A stretch of 64,000 nucleotides of DNA from Sphingomonas aquatilis (GCF_014196115.1 NZ_JACIDB010000001.1:620001-684000); one strand, 5' to 3'; positions 1 to 7,268 are shown, numbered from the stretch's first letter. Translations and numbers: made by a program. Notes: a model not told the origin generated them from the sequence alone.

Positions 1-1
1 C

Positions 2-271
2 CGGCTGCGCGCGCCCGAGCGGCAGGCGGACGGGCCGGGCCTGGACGATCTGACGCGGCGCGAACGCGACGTGCTGGCGCTGATCTGCCGCGGCTATGAC
101 GACAAGCGGATCGCGCGGGCGCTCGACGTGTCGGGCAACACGGTGCGCAACCATGTCGCGCGCATCTACGCCAAGATCGGCGTCAACCGGCGCATCGCCG
201 CGGTCGCCTGGGCCCGCGCGCGCGGCTTTGACGGCGAGGGCGTCGTCATCGAAACGGAGGCGGCGGCATGA
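2..271 (+). CDS. LuxR-type HTH regulator, C-terminal part (5' end outside window)
   Basis: The reading frame is open from the first bases and ends at a TGA at 271. The visible 89 residues contain a LuxR/NarL helix-turn-helix: the stretch LTRRERDVLALI followed by AxALDVSGNTVRNHVARIYAKIGV fits the family's DNA-binding domain, with the usual TVRNH recognition helix. The N-terminal part, probably a receiver domain, lies outside the window, so whether this is a two-component response regulator cannot be seen. Its stop overlaps the next start by four bases (ATGA), so it is probably translated together with the CsbD-like gene. The HTH call is firm; the role is unknown. Confidence 0.85.
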   Translation, partial: RLRAPERQADGPGLDDLTRRERDVLALICRGYDDKRIARALDVSGNTVRNHVARIYAKIGVNRRIAAVAWARARGFDGEGVVIETEAAA

Positions 272-435
272 GCAAGACCCCGAAAGCCGATGCCGCCAAG
301 CGCGCGACCAAGGGATCCGTGCAGGAAGCGATCGGCAAGTTGATCGGCGACGATGCGGCGCGCGAGCGCGGTCGTGCCGAAAAGGACGCGGGCACCGCTG
401 CGGCGACCCGCCGGACCAAGGAATCCCGGGACTGA
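268..435 (+). CDS. CsbD-like small stress protein
   Basis: A 55-residue, strongly charged, Lys/Arg/Ala-rich protein. The core GSVQEAIGKLIGDDAARERGRAEKDAGT matches the CsbD pattern (G-x-V-K/Q-E-A-x-G-K-x-x-G-D, then a G-x-A-E-K-x-x-G repeat). CsbD-like proteins are small, soluble, poorly understood proteins, often induced by the general stress response. The gene starts inside the stop codon of the LuxR-type gene (ATGA overlap), so the two form an operon. No signal peptide or membrane segment is seen. The family call is good; the biochemical role of the family is unknown. Confidence 0.8.
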   Translation: MSKTPKADAAKRATKGSVQEAIGKLIGDDAARERGRAEKDAGTAAATRRTKESRD

Positions 436-468
436 TCCCGGACACGCATTTTTCCAACAGGAGTGATT

Positions 469-1350
469 ATGGCTACCCATGCTTATACCGGCCCGGTGCC
501 GGGCGATGACCTGCGCACGGCGAAGACGCCGACCGGATTGTCGTGGGGCGCGGTGTTCGCCGGCGTCGTCATCGCCGTGGCGGTGCAGCTGGTGCTGGGC
601 ATCCTGGGCGCGGGCATCGGCCTGACCATGGTCGATCCGGTCGAGGGCACGACGCCGGGCGCGGCGGGCTTCGGCATCGGCGCGGGCATCTTCTGGCTGA
701 TCACTACCGTCATCGCGCTGGGCGCGGGCGGCTATGCCGCGGCGCGCGTCGCGGGCGTGCATGACCGGTTCGACGCGCTGGTCCACGGCCTGGTCGTGTG
801 GGGCGTCACGCTGATCCTGACGCTGTACCTGCTGACATCGGTCGTCGGCGGCATCATCGGCGGCGCGTTCCGCACGGTGGGTGCGGTCGCCGGCGCGGCG
901 GGCAGCACGGTGGGCGCGGCGGCACCGGCCGCAGCCTCGGTCGCGGGCATCGACAAGCAGGACGTGCGCAGCGAGGCCGCGGCCTATCTGTCGGATGCGC
1001 CGAACGATCCCGCGCAGATGACGCCCGAACAGGCGCAGACCGCGATCGCCAAGGAACTGCCGGCGATGGCCCGTGGCGGCGCCGACGGTCAGCAGGCGGA
1101 AGCCCGCGTCGTCGACATCGTCGCCGCGCAGCGCAAGATCAGTCGCGAACAGGCGCAGGCCCAGGTGACGCGCGCCAAGCAGCAGTTCGTCCAGGCTAAG
1201 GACAAGACGGTCGAAACCGCGAAGGTCGCGACCGACAAGGCGGCGGGTGCTGCCGCCGGCACCTCGTTCATGCTCGTGCTCGCGCTGCTGATCGGCGCTG
1301 GCGCGGCCGGTTTCGGTGCAACTGCGGCGACCCGCCGCAAGCTGCGCTGA
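469..1350 (+). CDS. Membrane protein of unknown function with Ala/Gln-rich central region
   Basis: 293 residues. The ATG at 469 follows an AGGAG Shine-Dalgarno with five bases between, preferred over a GTG two codons upstream that overlaps that motif. Hydrophobic segments lie at about residues 25-50 (WGAVFAGVVIAVAVQLVLGILGAGI), 65-90 and 105-130, and one near the C-terminus (about 262-285), so there are about four membrane helices. Between the third and last segment is a soluble stretch of about 120 residues rich in Ala, Gln and charged residues, likely helical. It follows the CsbD-like gene with a 33-bp gap. Similar proteins occur in sphingomonads without an assigned function. No catalytic motif seen. 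Confidence 0.8.
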   Translation: MATHAYTGPVPGDDLRTAKTPTGLSWGAVFAGVVIAVAVQLVLGILGAGIGLTMVDPVEGTTPGAAGFGIGAGIFWLITTVIALGAGGYAAARVAGVHDRFDALVHGLVVWGVTLILTLYLLTSVVGGIIGGAFRTVGAVAGAAGSTVGAAAPAAASVAGIDKQDVRSEAAAYLSDAPNDPAQMTPEQAQTAIAKELPAMARGGADGQQAEARVVDIVAAQRKISREQAQAQVTRAKQQFVQAKDKTVETAKVATDKAAGAAAGTSFMLVLALLIGAGAAGFGATAATRRKLR

Positions 1351-1356
1351 GTGTGC

Positions 1357-1394
1357 GCGGCGGGCCGGCGTATTCGGGCCCGCCGCATCCTTTT
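1357..1394 (+). terminator. Rho-independent-type terminator after the membrane protein gene
   Basis: A perfect ten-base inverted repeat GCGGCGGGCC / GGCCCGCCGC (1357-1366 and 1377-1386) with a ten-base loop sits seven bases after the stop at 1350. It is followed by ATCCTTTTA. The T-run is short and offset, so termination may be partial, allowing read-through into the entericidin gene. Confidence 0.6.
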
Positions 1395-1417
1395 ACCGAC
1401 TGTCTGGAAAGGACACG

Positions 1418-1564
1418 ATGATGACCACCAAGACCATCGGCGCCGCGCTGGCGCTCGCCACCGTGCTGTCGCTGTCGGCGTGCAACACGGTCAATGGCGC
1501 GGGCAAGGACCTGAAGTCGGCCGGCTCCGCCATCTCCGACGCCTCGGGCGAAAAGAAGAAGTGA
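1418..1564 (+). CDS. Entericidin A/B-type small lipoprotein
   Basis: A 48-residue protein with a lipoprotein signal: charged start, hydrophobic run ALALATVLSL, and lipobox LSAC with the acylated Cys followed by NTVNGAGKDL. The motif CNTVxGAGKDxxxxG is the hallmark of the entericidin family, bacteriolytic or antitoxin-like membrane lipopeptides that in alphaproteobacteria are mostly small stress-associated lipoproteins. Two adjacent ATGs are possible (1418 and 1421); the first is used because GGAAAGGA lies just upstream. It stands alone between two terminators. Lipoprotein assignment is firm; whether it acts as toxin or antidote cannot be told. Confidence 0.88.
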   Translation: MMTTKTIGAALALATVLSLSACNTVNGAGKDLKSAGSAISDASGEKKK

Positions 1565-1571
1565 CGCCGGG

Positions 1572-1600
1572 CGGGGCGGGCCGAAGGGTCCGCCCCGTTT
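1572..1600 (+). terminator. Terminator after the entericidin gene
   Basis: An 11-base stem CGGGGCGGGCC / GGTCCGCCCCG with one G-T pair and a four-base loop GAAG, followed by TTT. It begins eight bases after the stop codon. Confidence 0.75.
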
Positions 1601-1625
1601 CGCATCGCGGGCCCGTCATGGCGCG

Positions 1626-1650
1626 GGAACCGTCGAGCGGATCGCGCGTT
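1626..1650 (+). promoter_or_regulatory. Candidate EcfG (general stress sigma) promoter, GGAAC-N16-CGTT
   Basis: GGAAC at 1626-1630 and CGTT at 1647-1650 are 16 bases apart, an exact match to the alphaproteobacterial EcfG consensus (GGAAC, 16-17 bases, CGTT). Transcription would start near 1656-1658, at the left arm of a hairpin. It points at the 54-aa gene at 1900 or at a separate small RNA. The motif is exact but short, so chance cannot be excluded. The CsbD, entericidin and LOV-kinase neighbours fit a general-stress setting. Confidence 0.55.
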
Positions 1651-1652
1651 GT

Positions 1653-1700
1653 AGGTCAAACGGGCGGGTCTTATCCGATTGCGCCCGCATCGTTTGATCT
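1653..1700 (+). other. Two-part hairpin at the expected EcfG start site (candidate ncRNA or leader)
   Basis: TCAAACG (1656-1662) pairs with CGTTTGA (1691-1697), and inside it GCGGG (1664-1668) pairs with CCCGC (1684-1688), leaving a 15-base loop. The structure lies in a 335-bp region without a gene (1565-1899). Further on, at about 1768-1800, GGACC and GGTCC could form a weak stem before TTCGTTTT. This would give an RNA of about 150 bases if it terminates. Alternatively it is the 5' leader of the gene at 1900. Confidence 0.35.
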
Positions 1701-1899
1701 GCCGGACCTGCCCTGACCAACAGTCTCCCCATCGCGAGGCCCCTTGCACGGCCTGAGCAGCGCCATCCGGACCGGATGCGCGGATGCGGGTCCTTCGTTT
1801 TCCTAAGCCATCGCGATGGTCCGCGCCGCTGGGCGCGCCGGCGCTTTCGCGTGGCGTATCGACCATCTCGATCGACCATGCAGAAAGGGGCCTGACGCC

Positions 1900-2064
1900 A
1901 TGGAAAGCTATTATCGGGAGCAGGCGGCGTCCTGCGCGCGCGAGGCCGCAGCGACCCAGCTGTCGCAGGTGCGCGATCGCTATCGCCGGTCGGAGGAGGC
2001 ATGGCTGGCGATGGCGGATCGCATCGCCCGGACCGCCGCGTTCAAGGCGACCAACGGCGCGTAA
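1900..2064 (+). CDS. Small conserved-type protein, function unknown
   Basis: 54 residues starting MESYYREQAASCAREA and rich in Arg, Ala and Glu, predicted as one or two amphipathic helices. The ATG at 1900 follows GAAAGGGG at 1883-1890. A C-terminal stretch (VRDRYRRSEEAWLAMADRIARTAA) resembles short proteins I associate with sphingomonads, with a helix carrying a W-x-x-M-A-x-R pattern; no function is known to me. No membrane segment or signal peptide. It may be transcribed from the EcfG-like promoter 250 bp upstream. The codon usage and clean ribosome-binding site support a real gene. Confidence 0.65.
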   Translation: MESYYREQAASCAREAAATQLSQVRDRYRRSEEAWLAMADRIARTAAFKATNGA

Positions 2065-2200
2065 CAAACCCGCCATTTAATCGCGGCGGATCAACGACAT
2101 GATGGTTCACTGCCGATGCCTTTTGAGGCCAATCCGATTGCATCCGTAACGGTAGCGTCTCTTGTCCGGGCATCCGCTTTAGCCTAGGACCGTTCCTGCT

Positions 2201-3691
2201 TTGGACCGACAGCCGCTGCCCCCCGTTCCGCACACGCCATTCGTCGCGCCGCCCGCCGTGCGCGCGGCGATCGACGCGTTCCTGCGCGGGCTCGACCCCA
2301 GCGACCCGTTCCTGGCGGTGGTGCAGCATTCGATCACCGCGATCGTGGTCAGCGATCCCACGCTGCCCGATAATCCGCTCATCTATGTGAACGACGCGTT
2401 TACCGCGCTGACGGGGTTCGATGCGGCGGAAGTGCTGGGCCGCAATTGCCGTTTCATGCAGGGGCCGCTGACCGATTCCGCGGATGTCGAGCGGCTGCGC
2501 GCCGCGATCCGACGGCGCGAGCGGATCGAAGTCGACCTGCTCAACCACCGGCGCGACGGTACGCCCTTCTGGAACCGGCTGATGGTGGCACCGGTGTTCG
2601 ATGCCGCGGGCGAGCTGCGCTATTTCGTCGCATCGCAGCTGGACGTGACGATCGAGCGGCACCGGCTGCAGCAATTGCAGCAGGATCGCGACTCGCTGAA
2701 TGCGGAACTGGAAAAGCGCGAGGCGTTGCTCGCCGAGCGCGAGGCGCGGCTGGCGATGGCGCTCAATGCGGGTGGCCTCGGCACCTGGACGCTGGCGCTG
2801 CCGAGCAACGTGCTGACCGCATCGGAATCGTGCCTGGCGAATTTCGGCTTTCCGGCGGGCGCGCATTTCGGCGAGCAGGACCTGGCCGAAAGCCTCCACC
2901 CCGATGATGCCGCGCGCGTGCTCGCCGCGATCAGGGACACGGTCGTCAACGACGCGCCCTATGACATCGAATATCGCATCCTGACGCCGGCGGGCGAGCA
3001 GCGCTGGATCCATGCGCGCGGCGCGGTCCAGCGGCGCGCCGATGGAACGCCGCTGGAAATGTCGGGCTTCACCAGCAACATCACGGCGCGCAAATTCGCC
3101 GAGGAGCATCGCGCGGTGCTGGCGCGCGAACTGACGCACCGGGTGAAGAACACGCTGGCGACCGTCGGCGCGGTGGTCAGCCAGACGTTGCGCGACGCGC
3201 CGTCGCTCGGCGAGGCACGGGCGGCGGTGGCGGGACGGATCGCGAGCCTGGGCGCGGCGCATGAGCTGCTGGTGCGCGACGAGGTGGAGGGCGCGGCGAT
3301 CGGCGAGATCGTCGAGCGCGTGCTGGCGCCGTTCCTCGACAGCAACGGCCGGCGCTTCACGATCGAAGGGCCGGACATCCGCCTGAGCCCCGAAATCACG
3401 CTGGCGCTGTCGATGGCGCTGCACGAACTGGCGACCAACGCGATCAAATATGGCGCGCTGTCGGTGCCCGAGGGGCAGGTCGCGATCCGCTGGGCGCTGG
3501 TCGGCGCGGTCGGCGCGCGGCGCTTCGCGTTCAGCTGGGCCGAACAGGGCGGCCCGCCGGTGACCGCGCCGATGCACACCGGCTTCGGCACGCGCATGAT
3601 CCAGCGCGTCTTCGCCCAGCATGTCGAGGGGGAGGCCGGCATCACCTATGCGCCCGAGGGCGTGCGCTTCGCGATCGAGGCCCCGGTCTGA
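2201..3691 (+). CDS. LOV-domain blue-light HWE-family histidine kinase
   Basis: 496 residues: a LOV/PAS domain (about 40-150), a second PAS-like domain (about 185-300) and a HWE-family kinase. The photoactive motif is GRNCRFMQG with the flavin-adduct cysteine at residue 83. The phospho-acceptor box is LTHRVKNTLA (His313), the N-box HELATNAIKYGAL (408-420) and the family's W-x-E is WAE (446-448). LOV-HWE kinases sense blue light through a flavin-cysteinyl adduct; in related bacteria such kinases feed the PhyR/EcfG general stress response, which the neighbourhood supports by inference. No membrane segment: cytoplasmic. The start is a TTG; an in-frame stop at 2180 and the lack of an earlier ATG or GTG force it, since the first ATG lies inside the LOV domain. 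Confidence 0.93.
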   Translation: MDRQPLPPVPHTPFVAPPAVRAAIDAFLRGLDPSDPFLAVVQHSITAIVVSDPTLPDNPLIYVNDAFTALTGFDAAEVLGRNCRFMQGPLTDSADVERLRAAIRRRERIEVDLLNHRRDGTPFWNRLMVAPVFDAAGELRYFVASQLDVTIERHRLQQLQQDRDSLNAELEKREALLAEREARLAMALNAGGLGTWTLALPSNVLTASESCLANFGFPAGAHFGEQDLAESLHPDDAARVLAAIRDTVVNDAPYDIEYRILTPAGEQRWIHARGAVQRRADGTPLEMSGFTSNITARKFAEEHRAVLARELTHRVKNTLATVGAVVSQTLRDAPSLGEARAAVAGRIASLGAAHELLVRDEVEGAAIGEIVERVLAPFLDSNGRRFTIEGPDIRLSPEITLALSMALHELATNAIKYGALSVPEGQVAIRWALVGAVGARRFAFSWAEQGGPPVTAPMHTGFGTRMIQRVFAQHVEGEAGITYAPEGVRFAIEAPV

Positions 3692-3708
3692 GCGGGACGA
3701 CTCCGCCG

Positions 3709-4014
3709 GTGACGCCGGACCTGCGCTATATCGTGGTGCGCGGACGGCTGTGGCGACGCGCCAACCCTGCGCTGGCGGAGGACGAGCGGCAACGGCTGGT
3801 ATCGCAGCTGATGGCGGCGCGGCGGGCGGTGGCGGCGGCGAAACGGGCGGGTGACGCGGACGCGGAGACGCAGGCGCATGCCGCGGTGGATGCGGCGAAG
3901 GTGGCGCTCGGCGAACGCGGACCGGTGTGGTGGGATGACGGAGCGCCGGACCTCAACCGGCATATGGCGCGCAATACGCCGTATGCGGCGTGGTTTGCGG
4001 GGTTGGGGGCGTAG
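3709..4014 (+). CDS. Conserved-type hypothetical protein
   Basis: 101 residues from a GTG at 3709, 17 bases after the LOV-kinase stop. The N-terminal half is basic and helical (DERQRLVSQLMAARRAVAAAKR); the C-terminus carries GPVWWDDGAPDLNRHMARNTPYAAW, a motif I recognise from short uncharacterised proteins of sphingomonads. No signal peptide or membrane segment. It may be cotranscribed with the kinase. Function unknown. The next 60 bp hold a twelve-base direct repeat (GCGGGTGTTGGT at 4028 and 4046). Confidence 0.7.
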   Translation: MTPDLRYIVVRGRLWRRANPALAEDERQRLVSQLMAARRAVAAAKRAGDADAETQAHAAVDAAKVALGERGPVWWDDGAPDLNRHMARNTPYAAWFAGLGA

Positions 4015-4080
4015 GGCTTTTTGGCTCGCGGGTGTTGGTAGGGTGGCGGGTGTTGGTTGGCGCGTCCTTTAGGCCTGACC

Positions 4081-4174
4081 GTCATCCCCGCGGAGGCGGG
4101 GATCCATAACCGCTACCGGCCGTGATGGAGCCGCGACGGTAGCGCGTCTGGATTCCCGCCTTCGCGGGAATGAC
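4081..4174. repeat. Dispersed palindromic repeat, inverted pair
   Basis: GTCATCCCCGCGGAGGCGGG at the left and its near-complement ATTCCCGCCTTCGCGGGAAT at the right flank about 40 bp of unique sequence. Each arm is itself a hairpin. This is the REP-like GTCATYCCCGC palindrome family that recurs in intergenic space across this window. Confidence 0.75.
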
Positions 4175-4252
4175 GGAGGGGGGCGGGGGTTTGCGTGTTG
4201 GCCGACGGGGCTGCCGGGTGCGGCGTGACGGGCGCCTTGGTGGTTCGCCCCT

Positions 4253-4290
4253 CCCTCCGTCATCCCGGCGTGCGCCGGGATGACGGAGGG
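4253..4290. repeat. Perfect 18-bp palindrome between gene ends
   Basis: CCCTCCGTCATCCCGGCG and its exact complement are separated by two bases. It sits four bases beyond the 3' end of the minus-strand HHH gene and probably serves as its terminator as well as being a member of the dispersed palindrome family. Confidence 0.75.
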
Positions 4291-4294
4291 GGCG

Positions 4295-4483
4295 TTACTC
4301 CAGCATCAGCGTGTCGTCGTCGGGGTCGACCTTGCCGGCGAGGCCGGGGACTTCGTCCAGTTGGCGTAGCGCGGTGAAGCCGCCGCGGTCTTCGCGGTAG
4401 CGAACGATTTCGAAGCCGTGGCCGGCGAGTGCGGGAACGGCGTCGAGCTCGTCCGCGGTGGCGGTGTTGACGTTGACGCTCAC
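4295..4483 (-). CDS. Helix-hairpin-helix (ComEA-like) small protein
   Basis: 62 residues beginning at a GTG (complement of 4481-4483) that overlaps the stop of the upstream deaminase gene as GTGA, so the two are translationally coupled. The N-terminus VNVNTATADELDAVPALAGHGFEIVRYREDRGGF is the helix-hairpin-helix pattern of ComEA-type domains (NxNTAxxxEL...LPG/PALxxxxAxxIVxYRxxxGxF). Such domains bind DNA without sequence specificity, but here there is no signal peptide or other domain, so a competence role is not implied. C-terminal half is acidic. Longer upstream starts would enter the deaminase gene and are not supported. Confidence 0.75.
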   Translation of the reverse strand: MSVNVNTATADELDAVPALAGHGFEIVRYREDRGGFTALRQLDEVPGLAGKVDPDDDTLMLE

Positions 4484-4974
4484 AGGTTCGCCTGCTCCTC
4501 TTTCGGCAGATCGGCATCGGGGCCGTAATAGAGTTCGGCGCATTCGTCGGCCAGGCAGCCGCCCTCGATCTCGATATCGTCGCGATAGGCGTCGGCGATG
4601 AAGGCGAGCGTGTCGACGTGTTTCGCCTCGAAATACATCGGATGGACGTCGTCACGGCCGGCGCCGAAGACGACGCGGCCGACCTTCGACCAGATCGAGG
4701 CCATCGTACACATGCCGCAGGGTTGCAGCGTCGAATAGAGCGTCGCGCCGCGCAGCTCGAGTTCGCCGATCCCTTCGCAGGCGCGGCGGATCGCCATCAT
4801 TTCGGCATGCGCGGTGGCGTCGGGCAGCTCGTGCGTCTGGTTGCGTTCGGCGGCGAGCACCTTGCCGTCGCGCACGATCACGCAGCCGAGCGGCGAGGTC
4901 GACGGATCGGACCCCTTCGATCGCGCGACGTCGATCGCCGTCCGCATCCAATATTCGTCGTCACCTGCGCACAT
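4480..4974 (-). CDS. Zinc-dependent nucleoside/nucleotide deaminase
   Basis: 164 residues with the cytidine/deoxycytidylate deaminase fold: zinc and catalytic motif TAHAEM (His56, Glu58) and PCGMC (Cys86, Cys89), preceded by SPLGCVIVRDGKVLA. The family hydrolyses amino groups from nucleobases or nucleosides (guanine, cytosine or the tRNA adenosine type). The C-terminal half (FGAGRDDVHPMYFEAKHVD and the acidic tail) resembles the guanine-deaminase-like group more than TadA, but the substrate cannot be fixed. The ATG at 4974 is chosen as the start; a second ATG lies nine codons later. It forms an operon with the HHH gene downstream. Confidence 0.85.
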   Translation of the reverse strand: MCAGDDEYWMRTAIDVARSKGSDPSTSPLGCVIVRDGKVLAAERNQTHELPDATAHAEMMAIRRACEGIGELELRGATLYSTLQPCGMCTMASIWSKVGRVVFGAGRDDVHPMYFEAKHVDTLAFIADAYRDDIEIEGGCLADECAELYYGPDADLPKEEQANL

Positions 4975-5024
4975 ATTCGCCCCGCTTTCGAAGGACCTAA
5001 CGCACCAGCGCGGGGAAAGACGCC

Positions 5025-5924
5025 TCAGGGATAACTGACCGTGTTGGGTACCTGCGGGATGGGAATCCATTCCTTGTCGTCGCCGGGGACGAGCGGGAAT
5101 TCGCCGGCGGTCCAGGCGCGGCGCGCCTCCTCGATCCGCTCGCGGCGCGACGAGACGAAGTTCCACCAGACGTGGCGCGGGGTCTTGAAGGCGTCGCCGC
5201 CCGCCAGCATCGCCCGGCCGCCGGTCTCCGAACGCAGCGTCGCGGCGATGCCGGGGCGCAGGACGTAGAGCTTCATCGGTTCGAGCGGCACGCCCTCCAG
5301 CGTCGCCTCACCGAAGGCGAGATAGATGGCGCGTTCGTCCGCCGCGGCGTCGATGGGGACGGCGGCACCGGGATCGAGCAGGATGTCGGCATAGATCGTG
5401 CCGGCATAGGTGGTGGTCGGCGCACGCTGGCCCCACAATTCGCCCATGATGATGCGCGCGCGGGCGCCGTTCGCCTCCAGCGTCGGCAACGCATCGCGCG
5501 CGACATGTTCGAAATCGGGCGCCATTTCCTCCTGGGCGTCGGGCAAGGCGAGCCAAGTCTGGATGCCCGACAGAACCGGCCCATGCGCGCGCTCGTCGCC
5601 AGGCGAGCGTTCCGAATGGACGATGCCGTGGCCGGCGGTCATCAGGTTCACGGCGCCGGGTTCGATCCGCAGCTGCGTGCCGAGCGAGTCGCGATGTTCG
5701 ATCGCGCCGTCGAACAGATAGGTGACGGTCGCGAGGTTGATGTGCGGATGCGGGCGCACGTCGATGCCGCCGCCCGCGGCGAGCTGTGCCGGGCCCATCT
5801 GGTCGAAGAACAGGAACGGCCCCACCATCGTACGGGCGCGGCCGGGCAGCGTGCGGTGGACCTTGAACCCGCCCAGGTCGTGGGTGACGGGGGTGATGGT
5901 CTGGAGGACGAAATCGTCAAGCAC
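5025..5924 (-). CDS. Pirin family protein
   Basis: 299 residues with the two-cupin pirin architecture. The N-terminal cupin shows GPFLFFDQMGP, then RPHPHINLATVTYLFDGAIEHRDSLG and the metal-site region GHGIVHSERSP, all hallmarks of pirins. Bacterial pirins bind iron; some oxidise quercetin, others modulate metabolism. The start is a GTG at 5924, eight bases inside the end of the NUDIX gene, which points to coupled translation. The C-terminal cupin (about 180-270) lacks the metal ligands, as is usual. Cytoplasmic. Confidence 0.92.
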   Translation of the reverse strand: MLDDFVLQTITPVTHDLGGFKVHRTLPGRARTMVGPFLFFDQMGPAQLAAGGGIDVRPHPHINLATVTYLFDGAIEHRDSLGTQLRIEPGAVNLMTAGHGIVHSERSPGDERAHGPVLSGIQTWLALPDAQEEMAPDFEHVARDALPTLEANGARARIIMGELWGQRAPTTTYAGTIYADILLDPGAAVPIDAAADERAIYLAFGEATLEGVPLEPMKLYVLRPGIAATLRSETGGRAMLAGGDAFKTPRHVWWNFVSSRRERIEEARRAWTAGEFPLVPGDDKEWIPIPQVPNTVSYP

Positions 5925-6375
5925 GGGCAGGCTCCGTTTCGCGAAGAAGCTGTTCGAGATCAGCAGGGTAGATGACTTCCGGCCAATCGGCGAGTTCGGA
6001 CAATGCGAACCAGCGCGATCCCGCCAGCAAGCGCTGTTCGAGCGCGGTCAGCGCGCCGGCCTGCACGTCGTGGCGATCGATATCGACGCGGAAATAGCGT
6101 TCGTCGGCGATCACCTCGACGCCTTCGAAGGTCAGGAATTCGCAGGTGCGCTGCGCGACCTCCGGCCCGCAATCGATGTCCAGTCCCACCTCTTCCCACA
6201 GTTCGCGGCGGGCCGCCTGCGGATAGGTTTCGCCGGGATCGACCGCGCCGCCGGGCGTACACCATAAGGGCGGGCGGTCGCCGGGGGTGAAGCGCATCAG
6301 CAGCACGCGGCCGGCGCCATCGACCAGCAGGATGCGGGCGGCGGGGCGGGGGACGCGGGGCACGGTCGACGACAT
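5917..6375 (-). CDS. NUDIX hydrolase
   Basis: 152 residues with a complete Nudix box at 43-65: G-A-V-D-P-G-E-x7-R-E-L-W-E-E-V-G-L, including the Mg2+-binding REXXEE glutamates. These enzymes cleave nucleoside diphosphates linked to another moiety; the substrate is not predictable here. The ATG at 6375 has GGAAGGAA just upstream and is preferred over a GTG five codons earlier. The end overlaps the pirin start by eight bases, so the pair is one operon. Confidence 0.93.
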   Translation of the reverse strand: MSSTVPRVPRPAARILLVDGAGRVLLMRFTPGDRPPLWCTPGGAVDPGETYPQAARRELWEEVGLDIDCGPEVAQRTCEFLTFEGVEVIADERYFRVDIDRHDVQAGALTALEQRLLAGSRWFALSELADWPEVIYPADLEQLLRETEPARA

Positions 6376-6529
6376 CGGGCTTCCTTCCACTCCCGTTCGG
6401 TGTCAGCCGGTCGGCGGCTGTAGGCCGTGGGCGCCAGCCTTGCGAAGCACGGCTGGAGGCCAAGGGGCTGGGGCGCGTCTTACCGGTCCGACGCGATCGC
6501 GACAGCCCGCAATCCGGAAACGCTGCGGT

Positions 6530-7255
6530 TCAGTGCAGGCGCGATCCGCAGTCGAGTTCGGGATAGTGGCGGAAGATGCCTTCGGTCGTGAACGGCAGGC
6601 GCCGGTCGCTCTTCAGATAGGCGCGGATACCGGGCAGATCCGCCACCGCGTCACGCAGGCGGAGCAATGCGGGATAGCGCGATTCCAGCGCCGCCATCCG
6701 CTGCGGGAACATATAGCGCAGCCCCTCGACCAGCTGGAACAGCGATGTGTCGGCATAGGTCCAGCGATGGTCGACCAGCCATTCGGTCGGGCCATGCCGG
6801 GCCGCCGCCTCGAAATGGTCGAGATATTTGGGCAGGCGTTCCCTGCGGAACTGGTCGGCGGCGCGTGCGGCCTCGTCCTTCTGATCGTCGTAATAGGCCA
6901 TCATCGCGACGGGATGGTGGACGCTGTGAACCTCGGCGATGCAGTCGGCGATGGTCAGTTGCAGCTGGTTGATCCACTGCCGGTCGGCAAGGTTCGACGG
7001 CGCCAGATCGTGCTGCTGGCCGAGGAATTGCAGGATGTTGGCGACCTGCGCCACCGCGTGATTGTCGAGCGCGAGATAGGGCGGGGCGAACGGGCCGCGG
7101 CCGGCCTTCGCCCGCGTTTCCATATCGGCCATCATCGCCTCGACACCCTCCAGCCGGGCGCAGTCGAGATAGTCGATGCCGGCCGCCTCCAGCGCCAGGC
7201 GGACGAATTCGCCGCGCCCCTGGATCGTCGGCCAATACCACAAGCGATAGGGCAT
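6530..7255 (-). CDS. Glutathione S-transferase-like protein
   Basis: 241 residues. The N-terminal thioredoxin-like domain starts YRLWYWPTIQGRGEFVRLALEAAG, the pattern of sigma/alpha-like GSTs with a Tyr/Trp near the active site, and a C-terminal all-helical domain follows (from about residue 90). The Q-V-A-N-I-L-Q-F-L segment replaces the usual E-S-x-A-I glutathione-binding motif of this group, so the substrate may differ. The ATG at 7255 follows GGGAGAG. It is followed on the same strand by unrelated genes with 154 bp between, so it is probably its own unit with BolA upstream (13-bp gap). Confidence 0.85.
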   Translation of the reverse strand: MPYRLWYWPTIQGRGEFVRLALEAAGIDYLDCARLEGVEAMMADMETRAKAGRGPFAPPYLALDNHAVAQVANILQFLGQQHDLAPSNLADRQWINQLQLTIADCIAEVHSVHHPVAMMAYYDDQKDEAARAADQFRRERLPKYLDHFEAAARHGPTEWLVDHRWTYADTSLFQLVEGLRYMFPQRMAALESRYPALLRLRDAVADLPGIRAYLKSDRRLPFTTEGIFRHYPELDCGSRLH

Positions 7256-7268
7256 CAGGCTCTCCCGT

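Noticed and set aside
2042..3622. 526-codon open frame on the minus strand across the LOV kinase gene
   Set aside because: It is the antisense shadow of the kinase in GC-rich DNA. Its product is Arg/His/Gln-rich low-complexity and has no motif.
4081..4290. Possible CRISPR or tandem array
   Set aside because: The units are inverted palindromes with different spacers, not direct repeats of constant length. No cas genes in the window.
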